Shown here: positions 25,732 to 33,172 of the stretch, piece after piece
How the letters are laid out: every line of letters starts with the position of its first letter
How positions within the stretch are numbered: position 1 is the stretch's first letter
Assembly (NCBI RefSeq): GCF_030063135.1
Contig: NZ_JASISO010000003.1
Coordinates: forward strand, 226,576-290,575
Reading direction: 5' to 3'
DNA length: 64,000 bases
From: Streptomyces sp. G-G2
GTDB lineage: Bacteria; Actinomycetota; Actinomycetes; Streptomycetales; Streptomycetaceae
Translations under genes and position numbers: made by a program
Notes under the pieces: model-generated
The model's input: the letters and a program-made list of their open reading frames with translations, nothing else
Database searches by the model: none
Told to the model about the DNA's origin: nothing

Positions 25732-25749
25732 ACAGAGCAAACACTCTGT
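25732..25749. promoter_or_regulatory. Palindromic site upstream of the C-nucleoside operon
   Basis: ACAGAG (25732-25737) and CTCTGT (25744-25749) form a perfect 6-bp inverted repeat with a 6-base AT-rich spacer, 38 bp upstream of the UPRT start. It is the only clear dyad in the 250-bp leader and probably a repressor or activator site. The rest of 25750-25944 is GC-rich and holds no gene. Confidence 0.5.
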
Positions 25750-25944
25750 GACTTGGTGTCCGCAAGGGTCCGAGTTCCGCACTCGTGGCCGAATCCCGCC
25801 TTCCGCGGCGCCCCGCGTCCACGCGCGCTCCCGCTTCGCCCCCACCCGACCAGCGCGTACGCGTGCGCCCCTGCCCGGATCCGGGCGGGGGCGCACCGCG
25901 CGGCCTTGGCCGAATTCGGGCGGCGAGCGGCGCCGGTCACGGCA

Positions 25945-26847
25945 CTAGCGCGCGGTCAGGACGTACGCGTCCAAGGTGCGGTTCCCCTTCGAAAGGGCGA
26001 GCGAGCCGAGGGTGTCCAGCGTGGGGCGCAGCGCGCGGGCCACGGCCGAACCGGGATCGAGGGCGGCGTACATGTCCCGGCAGATGGCGATCTCCCAGTC
26101 CGCGTCCTGGAGCCCGGTGGTGTCCACCCGCTCCTCGGTGACTGCCGACCAGCCCGCCGCGCCGAGCAGCTCGTGCAGCGCTTCGCGCGACATCGGCATC
26201 CGCACATTGGCCCCCTCGCCGTGCCCGTAGGCGGCGGCCTGGCCCTGGGCCAGTACGGCGAGCAGATGCGGAATCCGGTCGGCGGCGCGCGGGGTGAGGT
26301 CCCACTCGGCGAAACAGAGGGTGCGGGCCCACGGGCGTACCCGGGCGAGTGTGTCACCTATCCGCTCGGCGGAGTCGAAGTACCAGGAGCAATGTGCCAG
26401 GACCACACAGTCGAACGCGCCGTCCGCGATCCCCGCCGGGGCCCCCTCGCCGGCCGCGTCGAGCACGTCGAAGCCGAAGCGGAATGCGATGCGGGAGCCG
26501 AGTGGCCCGGAGCCGAGCCGGGCGGCGGACTCGCCGACCGTGACCGGGGCGCCGTAGGACGGATCGGCGACATCGACGGCCAGTACGTGTCCCCGCGGCC
26601 CCACCGCGTCGGCGAGCACCGCCGTCATGTCTCCCTGCCCGCAGCCGATCTCCAGGATCCGGGCCCCTGGTTCGATGCCCCAGCCGCGTACGAGCGCGGT
26701 CCGGTGCAGGGTCTGGATCTCCTGGACCGCGCGGTCCAGGTCGGCGGCGGCCATCGCGTCGGCCAGCGCGGCGACGCGCGCGGCGGAGGGTTCGGCGGTG
26801 GGGTGGGGGGTCGGGCCGGGGGTGGGGTCGGCGGTCAGATCAGGCAC
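25945..26847 (-). CDS. SAM-dependent class I methyltransferase
   Basis: A 300-residue methyltransferase. Motif I ARILEIGCGQGDMTAVLADA (about residues 63-82) binds AdoMet, followed by HVLAVDVAD (motif II acidic residue) and FDCVVLAHCSWYFDSAERIG (post-II). The first about 20 residues are Pro/Thr-rich and probably disordered. Substrate unknown. It lies upstream of the C-nucleoside operon on the same strand, but a 250-bp gap with a palindrome separates them, so it may be an independent unit or a tailoring enzyme. Confidence 0.85.
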   Translation of the reverse strand: MPDLTADPTPGPTPHPTAEPSAARVAALADAMAAADLDRAVQEIQTLHRTALVRGWGIEPGARILEIGCGQGDMTAVLADAVGPRGHVLAVDVADPSYGAPVTVGESAARLGSGPLGSRIAFRFGFDVLDAAGEGAPAGIADGAFDCVVLAHCSWYFDSAERIGDTLARVRPWARTLCFAEWDLTPRAADRIPHLLAVLAQGQAAAYGHGEGANVRMPMSREALHELLGAAGWSAVTEERVDTTGLQDADWEIAICRDMYAALDPGSAVARALRPTLDTLGSLALSKGNRTLDAYVLTAR

Positions 26848-26944
26848 ATGTTCCTCGGATCCGGATGAGAGACGGTACGGCGTACGGACTGGGCGCCGTG
26901 AGCCATCATGAGGACATCACGTCCGCAGCCGTACGTCACCGGAT

Positions 26945-27670
26945 TTACGGGCGATGCGGAGCGGCGGCCTCCAGGGCGTCCACGCTGCCGGACATGACCG
27001 TGCGCAGCCGCGCGGTGAGGTGCTCCAGGGGCCAGTCCCACCAGGCCAGGGCCAACAGCCGGGCGATGTCCGCGTCGTCGAAGCGGCGCCGCAGCAGCCG
27101 GGCCGGGTTGCCGCCGACGACGCCGTAGTCCGGGACGTCGTCGACGACCACGGAGCCCGCGGCGACGACGGCGCCGTGCCCGATCCGGACGCCGGGCATC
27201 ACGGTCGCGCCGTTGCCGAACCACACGTCGTTGCCCACGACGGTGTCGCCCCGGCCGGGCAGCCCGGTGATCAGGTCGAAGTGCCCCGCCCAGGACCCGC
27301 CCATGATCGGGAACGGGAAGGTGGAGGGACCGTCCATCCGGTGGTTGGCGCCGTTCATGAGGAACCGCACGCCCGTGCCCAGGGCGCAGAACCTGCCGAT
27401 GACCAGCCGCTCCGGGCCGTAGTGGTAGAGGACGTTGCGGGTCTCGAAGGCCGTCGCGCCCTCCGGGTCGTCGTAGTACGAGAACTCGCCCACCTCGATG
27501 AGCGGCGAGGTGACCAGCGGCTTGAGGAGCACCACGCGCGGCTGGCCGGGGACCGGGTGCAGCACGGTCGGATCGGCGGGCGCGAGATCGGCGGCGGCCC
27601 GCGGGGTGTCGGGATCCGCGGCGGCGGGGCCCGGGGCGTCGTGGTGCGGGGTGTCGGGCGCGTCCGTCAT
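26945..27670 (-). CDS. CatB-related (xenobiotic-type) O-acetyltransferase
   Basis: A 241-residue left-handed beta-helix acetyltransferase. Hexapeptide repeats are visible ([20 protein letters not shown], then [20 protein letters not shown]) and the active-site His is in [21 protein letters not shown] and FPIMGGSW are characteristic of Vat/CatB-like xenobiotic acetyltransferases. The first about 45 residues are acidic and disordered. The start has GGAGG 9 bases upstream. It could acetylate a streptogramin, chloramphenicol-like or nucleoside hydroxyl; next to a C-nucleoside operon, a protective role is possible but unproven. Confidence 0.88.
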   Translation of the reverse strand: MTDAPDTPHHDAPGPAAADPDTPRAAADLAPADPTVLHPVPGQPRVVLLKPLVTSPLIEVGEFSYYDDPEGATAFETRNVLYHYGPERLVIGRFCALGTGVRFLMNGANHRMDGPSTFPFPIMGGSWAGHFDLITGLPGRGDTVVGNDVWFGNGATVMPGVRIGHGAVVAAGSVVVDDVPDYGVVGGNPARLLRRRFDDADIARLLALAWWDWPLEHLTARLRTVMSGSVDALEAAAPHRP

Positions 27671-27810
27671 CGGTGGTCCTCCGTCGGTGGGTGTGATGGG
27701 TGCGGTGGGTGTGGGGAGGTCCCCGAGGGCCCCGCGTTCTCTGTCGTGTGCCACGAACCGGACCCTACAGAAGCCCTGTTCAGCGGATTCCGGACGCCGA
27801 CGCGGCGGAG

Positions 27811-27866
27811 GGCGGCGCGGCAGGGCGACGAGGCGGTGGGCGGCGCGGCAGGGCGACGAGGCGGTG
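27811..27866. repeat. 28-bp tandem duplication in intergenic DNA
   Basis: Two exact copies of a 28-bp unit (27811-27838 and 27839-27866; begins GGCGGCGCGGCAGGGCGACG) are followed by degenerate copies to about 27920. They fill most of the gap between the acetyltransferase start and the LysR-regulator stop. No function is evident. Confidence 0.75.
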
Positions 27867-27946
27867 GGCGGCGCGGCGGATGGCGGGGCGGCGGATGGCG
27901 ACGCGGCGGTGGGCGGCGCGCTTCGTCCGGCGTCGCCCACCCCGGG

Positions 27947-28858
27947 CTACCGCGCCGCTCCGTGCGCCCCCGCACCGGCCGCCCAGGTCCGGGCCAGCGC
28001 GGTGAAGGCCCGCGCGGCGGCGCTCTCGTACGCGCCCTCCCTGCGCAGCAGGACCACGCGGCGCGCGGGGAGGGGCGGGCTCAGGGCGAGGGGGTGCAGC
28101 CGGGGCTGGTCCCGGGTGAGTGGGTCGGGCAGCACCGTGGCCAGGGCGGTGCGCCGGACGATCTCGGTGAGCGCGCTCAGCGAGTTGGCCTCCACCGCGA
28201 TCCGGGGCGCGACGCGGTGCGCGGCGAAGTACGCGTCGATGTGCATCCGGGTCGCGAAGTCCCGGTTGAGCAGGGCGAGCTGACATTCCGCCAGTTCGGC
28301 GACCGGGAGCGGCCCGGGGTGTCGGGCGAGCGGGTGGGCGGGGCCGACGGCCAGGCCGAGGGTCTCGGTGAACAGCTCGGTGGCGCCGATGCCCGCGAGG
28401 TGCGGCCCGGCGAACGCGATCGCCAGGTCCAGCGAGTCCGCCGTCAGCCCGGCCTCCAGCTGGGCCTGGGTCATCTCCTTGACGTCCAGGGTGATCCCCG
28501 GATGGCCGGTGTGCAGTTCGGCCGCCAGGGGCCCGAGCAGGTACGCCGTGAAGGTCGGGGTCATCGCGAGCCGCAGGCTGCCCCGGGACAGGTCCGCCAC
28601 GTCGAGGACCGCGCGCTCGGCCGCGGCCAGGTCCCGCAGGGCGCGGCGCGCGTAGTGCAGGTAGGCGGTCCCGGCGTCGGTGGGCCGCACCGTACGGCCG
28701 CTGCGGTCCAGCAGCTGGATGCCCACGGCCCGCTCCAGCTGCCGGACCTGCTGCGACAGGGTCGGCTGGGAGACCCGCAGCTCCTCGGCGGCGCGGGTGA
28801 AGCTGCCGTGTTCGGCGACGGCGAGCAGGTAGCGCAGATGACGCAGTTCCGGAGCCAT
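27947..28858 (-). CDS. LysR-family regulator of the cyanate locus (CynR-like)
   Basis: A 303-residue LysR regulator. The N-terminal HTH is RYLLAVAEHGSFTRAAEELR followed by VSQPTLSQQVRQLERAVGIQ (residues about 6-45). The rest is a periplasmic-binding-like effector domain (SLRLAMTPTFTAYLLGPLAA). It is divergent from a carbonic anhydrase/cyanase pair, the arrangement of cynR-cynTS in Escherichia coli, so it should activate those genes in response to cyanate and repress itself. TATACT stands 6 bases before its ATG, which would put transcription start at or next to the start codon (leaderless). Confidence 0.85.
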   Translation of the reverse strand: MAPELRHLRYLLAVAEHGSFTRAAEELRVSQPTLSQQVRQLERAVGIQLLDRSGRTVRPTDAGTAYLHYARRALRDLAAAERAVLDVADLSRGSLRLAMTPTFTAYLLGPLAAELHTGHPGITLDVKEMTQAQLEAGLTADSLDLAIAFAGPHLAGIGATELFTETLGLAVGPAHPLARHPGPLPVAELAECQLALLNRDFATRMHIDAYFAAHRVAPRIAVEANSLSALTEIVRRTALATVLPDPLTRDQPRLHPLALSPPLPARRVVLLRREGAYESAAARAFTALARTWAAGAGAHGAAR

Positions 28859-28986
28859 GCCACCAGTATAGATGGCACCAATACCGATCATGACTCATAC
28901 GACTTGGACACTATAGATACAGGTCATGCATGGTGGATCCCAGGCAGCCGCCACCAAGCGGCCGCAGACCGAAGGGAGTGACCGCA
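28859..28986. promoter_or_regulatory. Divergent cynR/cynTS-type promoter region
   Basis: An AT-rich 128-bp gap. On the plus strand TATAGAT at 28912-28918 is a good -10 for the carbonic anhydrase. On the minus strand TATACT (28870-28865) is a -10 placed 6 bases before the LysR ATG. The GTATAGAT motif at 28867 and CTATAGAT at 28911 repeat one another, possibly LysR contacts. Confidence 0.55.
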
Positions 28987-29574
28987 GTGACCACGCACGA
29001 TCTCGCGGCAGGCGTCGCGCACTTTCAGCAGGACGTCTTCCCGGCCAAGGCGGGCCTCTTCGCCCGGCTGGCGCACACCCACCGGCCGCAGACGCTGTTC
29101 ATCGGATGCTCCGACGCCCGCGTCGTACCGGAACTGATCACCCAGCGGGAGCCGGGGGAGCTGTTCGTCATCCGCACGGCCGGGAACCTGGTGCCCGCCT
29201 ACGCCCCCGGATCCGACGGCGTCGGTGCCAGCATCGAATACGCCGTCGCCGTCCTGGGCGTCCAGGACATCGTGGTCTGCGGTCACTCCGCCTGCGGGGC
29301 GATGACCGCCCTCGCCGAGGGCCGCGACCTGGCGGGCCTGCCCGCCGTCGCGCACTGGCTGCGCCACGCCGACGCCTCGCTGGCCCGGACCGCGCGGGCG
29401 GCCACCGGGGACCGGGTCGCCGCCCTGGTGCGCGACAACGTCGCCGCGCAGCTGGCCAACCTGGCCACACACCCCTCGGTGGCCCGCGCCCTGGCCGAGG
29501 GCACGCTCACCCTGCACGGCTGGGTCTACGACATCCCCACCGGGGGCGTCGAGGACTTCACCGCCGCCGCCTGA
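28987..29574 (+). CDS. cynT: Beta-class carbonic anhydrase (CynT-like)
   Basis: A 195-residue beta-carbonic anhydrase. The zinc ligands are Cys41 (IGCSDAR), His100 and Cys103 ([11 protein letters not shown]), with the Asp/Arg dyad in CSDAR. It hydrates CO2 to bicarbonate; beside cyanase its role is to retain bicarbonate, the co-substrate of cyanate breakdown. GTG 28987 is preceded by GAAGGGAG at good distance; an in-frame GTG at 28978 is the alternative. The cyanase gene follows after 38 bp, so the two form an operon. Confidence 0.93.
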   Translation: MTTHDLAAGVAHFQQDVFPAKAGLFARLAHTHRPQTLFIGCSDARVVPELITQREPGELFVIRTAGNLVPAYAPGSDGVGASIEYAVAVLGVQDIVVCGHSACGAMTALAEGRDLAGLPAVAHWLRHADASLARTARAATGDRVAALVRDNVAAQLANLATHPSVARALAEGTLTLHGWVYDIPTGGVEDFTAAA

Positions 29575-29612
29575 TCCCCGTTCGCTCTTCCCCCAGCAAA
29601 GGAGTCACCACC

Positions 29613-30101
29613 ATGACGCAGACCACGAGCATGCCGCACGCCCAGTTCGACCCCGCCGCCCGGCAGGCCCTCGCCATCACGGCCGTCGAGGCCAAGACCC
29701 GCAAGGACCTGACCTGGCAGCAGCTCGCCGACGTCACGGGCCTGTCGGTCGCCTTCGTCACCGCCGCCCTGCTCGGCCAGCACCCGCTGCCCGCCGACGC
29801 GGCCCGCGCCGTCGCCGCGCTGCTGGACCTGGACGAGGACGCCGTACGCCTCCTGCGGACCATCCCGACCCGGGGTTCGATCCCCGGCGGCATCCCGACC
29901 GACCCGACCATCTACCGGTTCCACGAGATGCTCCAGGTGTACGGGACCACCCTCAAGGCCCTGGTCCACGAGCAGTTCGGCGACGGCATCATCAGCGCGA
30001 TCAACTTCAAGCTGGACGTGCGCAAGGTCGCCGACCCGGATGGCGGGGAGCGCGCCGTCATCACCTTCGACGGCAAGTACCTCCCCACCAAGCCGTTCTG
30101 A
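29613..30101 (+). CDS. cynS: Cyanase (cyanate hydratase)
   Basis: A 162-residue cyanase. The N-terminal helical domain ([20 protein letters not shown]) is HTH-like. The catalytic C-terminal domain has Arg102 and Glu105 (YRFHEMLQ) and Ser128 (IISAINF), exactly the triad spacing of the E. coli enzyme (96/99/122). It converts cyanate and bicarbonate to ammonia and CO2. AAAGGAG lies before ATG 29613. Operon partner of the carbonic anhydrase. A small hairpin CGTCG-GCCC-CGACG directly after the stop may terminate the operon. Confidence 0.97.
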   Translation: MTQTTSMPHAQFDPAARQALAITAVEAKTRKDLTWQQLADVTGLSVAFVTAALLGQHPLPADAARAVAALLDLDEDAVRLLRTIPTRGSIPGGIPTDPTIYRFHEMLQVYGTTLKALVHEQFGDGIISAINFKLDVRKVADPDGGERAVITFDGKYLPTKPF

Positions 30102-30117
30102 CGTCGGCCCCGACGGC

Positions 30118-31038
30118 TCAGCAGGTCAGGCGGTCACCCGGGGTCACGCCCAGGATCTGGGTGAAGGAGCGGTAGTTGTCCACCCGGCTCTGGACCTGCG
30201 CGGGATTGCCCCCGTTGCACTCCAGGGACCCGTTGATGGAGCGGATCGTCTCGCCGAAGCCCGCCCCGTTCACCATCGCCGCGTGAGCGGTCATCGTGCC
30301 CGGACCGTTCTGCGTGTTCCAATACCACAGGGCCGTCTTCATGGCCACGGCCGGGTCCTGCTCGACCAGGTACGGATTGGCGAGCAGATTGATCCCGAGG
30401 GCGTCACCGGCCGCCTTGTAGTTGAAGTTCCAGCTGAGCTGGATCGGACCCCGGCCGTAGTAGGCGGCCTGCCCCGCCGGGCAGCCGTACGGCTGTGACG
30501 CGTCGCAGTAGTGCGGGTAGTTGGCCGTGTTCTGCTCGACGATGTAGACCAGTCCGCCCGTCTCGTGGGCGACGTTGGCGAGGAACGCGGCGGCTTCGCG
30601 GCGCTTGGTGGTGTCGTCTCCCGTGTTGGCGAAGCCGGGGTAGGCGGACAGGGCCGCCACCAGCCCGTTGTAGGTGTAGAAGGGGTTCCGGTTCGGGAAC
30701 ATCTGGTTGAACTGGGCCTCGCCGACCACGAATCCGGACGGCGTACCGGGACCCGGGCCACCCGGGTCCGTGCCGCCGCCACAGGCGCCCTGGTCCGACC
30801 AGACGCCCCACTGGCCGGTGGTGCCGGGGGTCTCGGCCTGGGTCCACCACTTGGCCTGCCAGTTGTGGCCGCCGTACGAGGTGGTCATGCCGTTCGTGTA
30901 CACGGCGGACGAGGCCCAGGGGCCGGCGCAGGCCGCCGCCGCGGCGGCGGGCGTGGCGGGCAGGGCGATGGCGAGGGCCGCGGTCACGGCCGCGGCGGAT
31001 GTCAGGGCGACGGTGCGAAGACGTAGCGCACGAATCAC
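30118..31038 (-). CDS. Secreted GH19 chitinase with N-terminal chitin-binding domain
   Basis: A 306-residue enzyme. GTG 31038 is preceded by GAGGAG. The signal peptide (about 1-36) is followed by a CBM5/12-type domain with Trp residues for chitin stacking (PWASSAVYTNGMTTSYGGHN, then WQAKWWTQAETPG), a Gly/Pro linker, and a GH19 domain (QFNQMFPNRNPFYTYNGLVA; NVAHETGG with the catalytic Glu; YYGRGPIQLSWNFNY). It hydrolyses chitin by inversion, as in Streptomyces ChiF/ChiG-type enzymes. Regulation by N-acetylglucosamine through DasR is likely because two dre-like boxes lie upstream. Confidence 0.95.
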   Translation of the reverse strand: MIRALRLRTVALTSAAAVTAALAIALPATPAAAAAACAGPWASSAVYTNGMTTSYGGHNWQAKWWTQAETPGTTGQWGVWSDQGACGGGTDPGGPGPGTPSGFVVGEAQFNQMFPNRNPFYTYNGLVAALSAYPGFANTGDDTTKRREAAAFLANVAHETGGLVYIVEQNTANYPHYCDASQPYGCPAGQAAYYGRGPIQLSWNFNYKAAGDALGINLLANPYLVEQDPAVAMKTALWYWNTQNGPGTMTAHAAMVNGAGFGETIRSINGSLECNGGNPAQVQSRVDNYRSFTQILGVTPGDRLTC

Positions 31039-31095
31039 GGAACTGCTCCTCGGGTGGGGGGAATCGCCGTGGGGGGCAACTGCCGCCACTCAAGC

Positions 31096-31133
31096 GAAGC
31101 TGGTCTGGACCTGTCAAGGTCTAGACCAGCTTC
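31096..31133. promoter_or_regulatory. Paired DasR-like boxes forming a 17-bp inverted repeat
   Basis: TGGTCTGGACCT (31101-31112) and AGGTCTAGACCA (31117-31128) each resemble the Streptomyces dre consensus (ACTGGTCTAGACCACT) and the 12-bp repeats of chitinase promoters. Together with flanks they form arms GAAGCTGGTCTGGACCT / AGGTCTAGACCAGCTTC with one mismatch and a 4-base loop. They lie 58-95 bp upstream of the GH19 start. Confidence 0.7.
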
Positions 31134-31210
31134 GGTGTGTCCGCGGAGCCTTTCGTTCCGCGGCCGGATCCCCCCGCCCCACCCTCCCGCGCCGCCCCTT
31201 CCTCCGTCTC

Positions 31211-31261
31211 CTCGCTTCCTGCGCCTACTCGCTTCCTGCGCCTACTCGCTTCCTGCGCCTG
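31211..31261. repeat. 17-bp tandem repeat spanning the GH15 stop codon
   Basis: Three head-to-tail 17-bp units, CTCGCTTCCTGCGCCTA twice (31211-31227, 31228-31244) then with a final G (31245-31261). The GH15 stop codon is the TAG inside the middle unit, so copy-number change would change the extreme C-terminus or the 3' untranslated region. Confidence 0.85.
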
Positions 31262-33047
31262 CTCGGCTCCCAGTGCCGAGGGCCAGCGCGGAGCCCACCA
31301 GGCCGATGTGGCTGAACGCCTGCGGGAAATTGCCCAACTGCCGCCCGGCCACCGGGTCGTACTCCTCGGCCAGCAGCCCCACGTCGTTGCGCAGCTCCAG
31401 CAGCCGCTCGAACAGCTCCCGCGCCTCCTTCTCGCGCCCCGTCATCAGCAGCGCGTCGGCCATCCAGAACGAGCAGGCCAGAAAGGTTCCTTCGGCTCCG
31501 GGCAGCCCGTCCACGGACGGCCCCTCCGTCGAGTACCGGCGCACCAGGCCCCCGTGCCCGAGTTCCGCGCGGACCGCGTCGACCGTGCCGATCACCCGGG
31601 GATCGTCGGGCGGCAGGAAACCCACCCGGGGGATCAGCAGGGTCGCCGCGTCGAGCTCCACGGAACCGTACGACTGGGTGAAGGTGCCCCGCACCGGGTC
31701 GAAGCCCTTCTCGCACACCTCGCGGTGCACCTCCTCGCGCATCGTCCGCCAGCGCTCGACGTCACCTTCCAGATCGGGGTTCGCCTCCAGCGTGCGCACG
31801 GCCCGGTCCGCGGCCACCCACGCCATCACCTTCGAGTGCACGAAGTGCCGGCGGGGGCCGCGGACCTCCCACAGGCCCTCGTCGGGCCGCCGCCAGTTCT
31901 CCGCCACGAACCGCAGCAGGGCCAGGTTGATCTGCCAGGCGTGCGTCTCCGCGGCCAGCCCCGAGGTGCGCGCAAGGTAGAGGGAGTCGATGACCTCCCC
32001 GTACACGTCGAGCTGGAGCTGGTCGACCGCCGCGTTGCCGACCCGGACCGGCGCGGAGGATTCGTACCCGGCCAGCCACGGCAGGTCCATCTCCGGGATC
32101 CGCCGCTCGCCGGCGATCCCGTACATGATCTGCAGGTCGGCCGGATCGCCCGCCACCGCGCGCAGCAGCCACTGCCGCCAGGCCTGCGCCTCGTCCAGGA
32201 ACCCGGTCTGGAGCAGCGAGTTGAGGACCAGGGTCGAATCGCGCAGCCAGCAGTAGCGGTAGTCCCAGTTGCGCACGCCGCCGATCTCCTCGGGCAGCGA
32301 GGTGGTGGGCGCCGCGACGATCCCGCCGGTCGGCGCGTAGGTGAGCGCCTTGAGCGTGATCAGCGAGCGCATCACCGCCTCGCGGTAGGGGCCCTCGTAC
32401 AGGCACTGGGCGGACCACGCCCGCCAGTCCTCCAGGCTGCTCTCCAGCGCCTCGTACGGATCGACCAGGTCCGGGCGCGGCTCGTGCGAGGGGTGCCAGG
32501 TCAGGACGAAGGCCACGCGTTCACCCGCGGCGACCGTGAAGTCCGAACGGGTGCTGTTGCCCTCGCCCCGGGTGTCCACCGGCGGGTCGCTGCGCAGCCA
32601 GGTGGAGTCGGGTCCGGCGACCGCGACCCGGTGGCCGTCGGCGCGCCGCACCCAGGGCACGACGGCGCCGTAGTCGAACCGCAGGCGGAGCGTTCCGGTC
32701 ATCGCCACGGAGCCGGAGAGGCCCTCGACGATGCGCATGACATCGGGGGCGACATCGCGCTGCGGCATGAAGTCGGTGACCTTGACGGTTCCTTCGTCGG
32801 TCTCCCAGACGGATTCGAGCACGAGGGATTCGCCCGCGTACGCACGCCGGGTGCATCCGGTCCCGGCCGCCGCCCCCGCCGGGGCGATCCGCCAGTGGCC
32901 GTTCTCCTCGTCCCCCAGGAGCGCCGCGAAGCAGGCACCCGAATCGAAGCGGGGCAGACACAGCCAGTCGATGGAGCCGTCCCGGCCGACCAGGGCGGTG
33001 GTCATCAGGTCGCCGATCAGCGCGTAGTCCTCGATGCGTTGGTTCAC
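31242..33047 (-). CDS. GH15 family glycoside hydrolase (glucoamylase/trehalase-like)
   Basis: A 601-residue cytoplasmic enzyme with no signal peptide. It opens VNQRIEDYALIGDLMTTALV and GRDGSIDWLCLPRFDSGACF, the usual start of actinobacterial GH15 proteins, followed by a beta-sandwich and an (alpha/alpha)6 barrel with NWDYRYCWLRDST. Characterised relatives include mycobacterial trehalase and alpha-glucosidases, so cytosolic alpha-glucan or trehalose hydrolysis is the best guess. GTG 33047 is chosen because upstream sequence loses similarity. The last codons lie in a 17-bp tandem repeat. Confidence 0.9.
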   Translation of the reverse strand: MNQRIEDYALIGDLMTTALVGRDGSIDWLCLPRFDSGACFAALLGDEENGHWRIAPAGAAAGTGCTRRAYAGESLVLESVWETDEGTVKVTDFMPQRDVAPDVMRIVEGLSGSVAMTGTLRLRFDYGAVVPWVRRADGHRVAVAGPDSTWLRSDPPVDTRGEGNSTRSDFTVAAGERVAFVLTWHPSHEPRPDLVDPYEALESSLEDWRAWSAQCLYEGPYREAVMRSLITLKALTYAPTGGIVAAPTTSLPEEIGGVRNWDYRYCWLRDSTLVLNSLLQTGFLDEAQAWRQWLLRAVAGDPADLQIMYGIAGERRIPEMDLPWLAGYESSAPVRVGNAAVDQLQLDVYGEVIDSLYLARTSGLAAETHAWQINLALLRFVAENWRRPDEGLWEVRGPRRHFVHSKVMAWVAADRAVRTLEANPDLEGDVERWRTMREEVHREVCEKGFDPVRGTFTQSYGSVELDAATLLIPRVGFLPPDDPRVIGTVDAVRAELGHGGLVRRYSTEGPSVDGLPGAEGTFLACSFWMADALLMTGREKEARELFERLLELRNDVGLLAEEYDPVAGRQLGNFPQAFSHIGLVGSALALGTGSRAGAGSE

Positions 33048-33172
33048 CCGAGTCGTGTTCCCCCGGGACCACCGCGCTAAGCGGGCCGACCGGGGATGTG
33101 ATCCACTCGGCGCGGCCGGCCGCCGCCGCGACCCGGCTCGGCGGGTGCCGAGCCGGGCCGCCGCGGGTCCGC

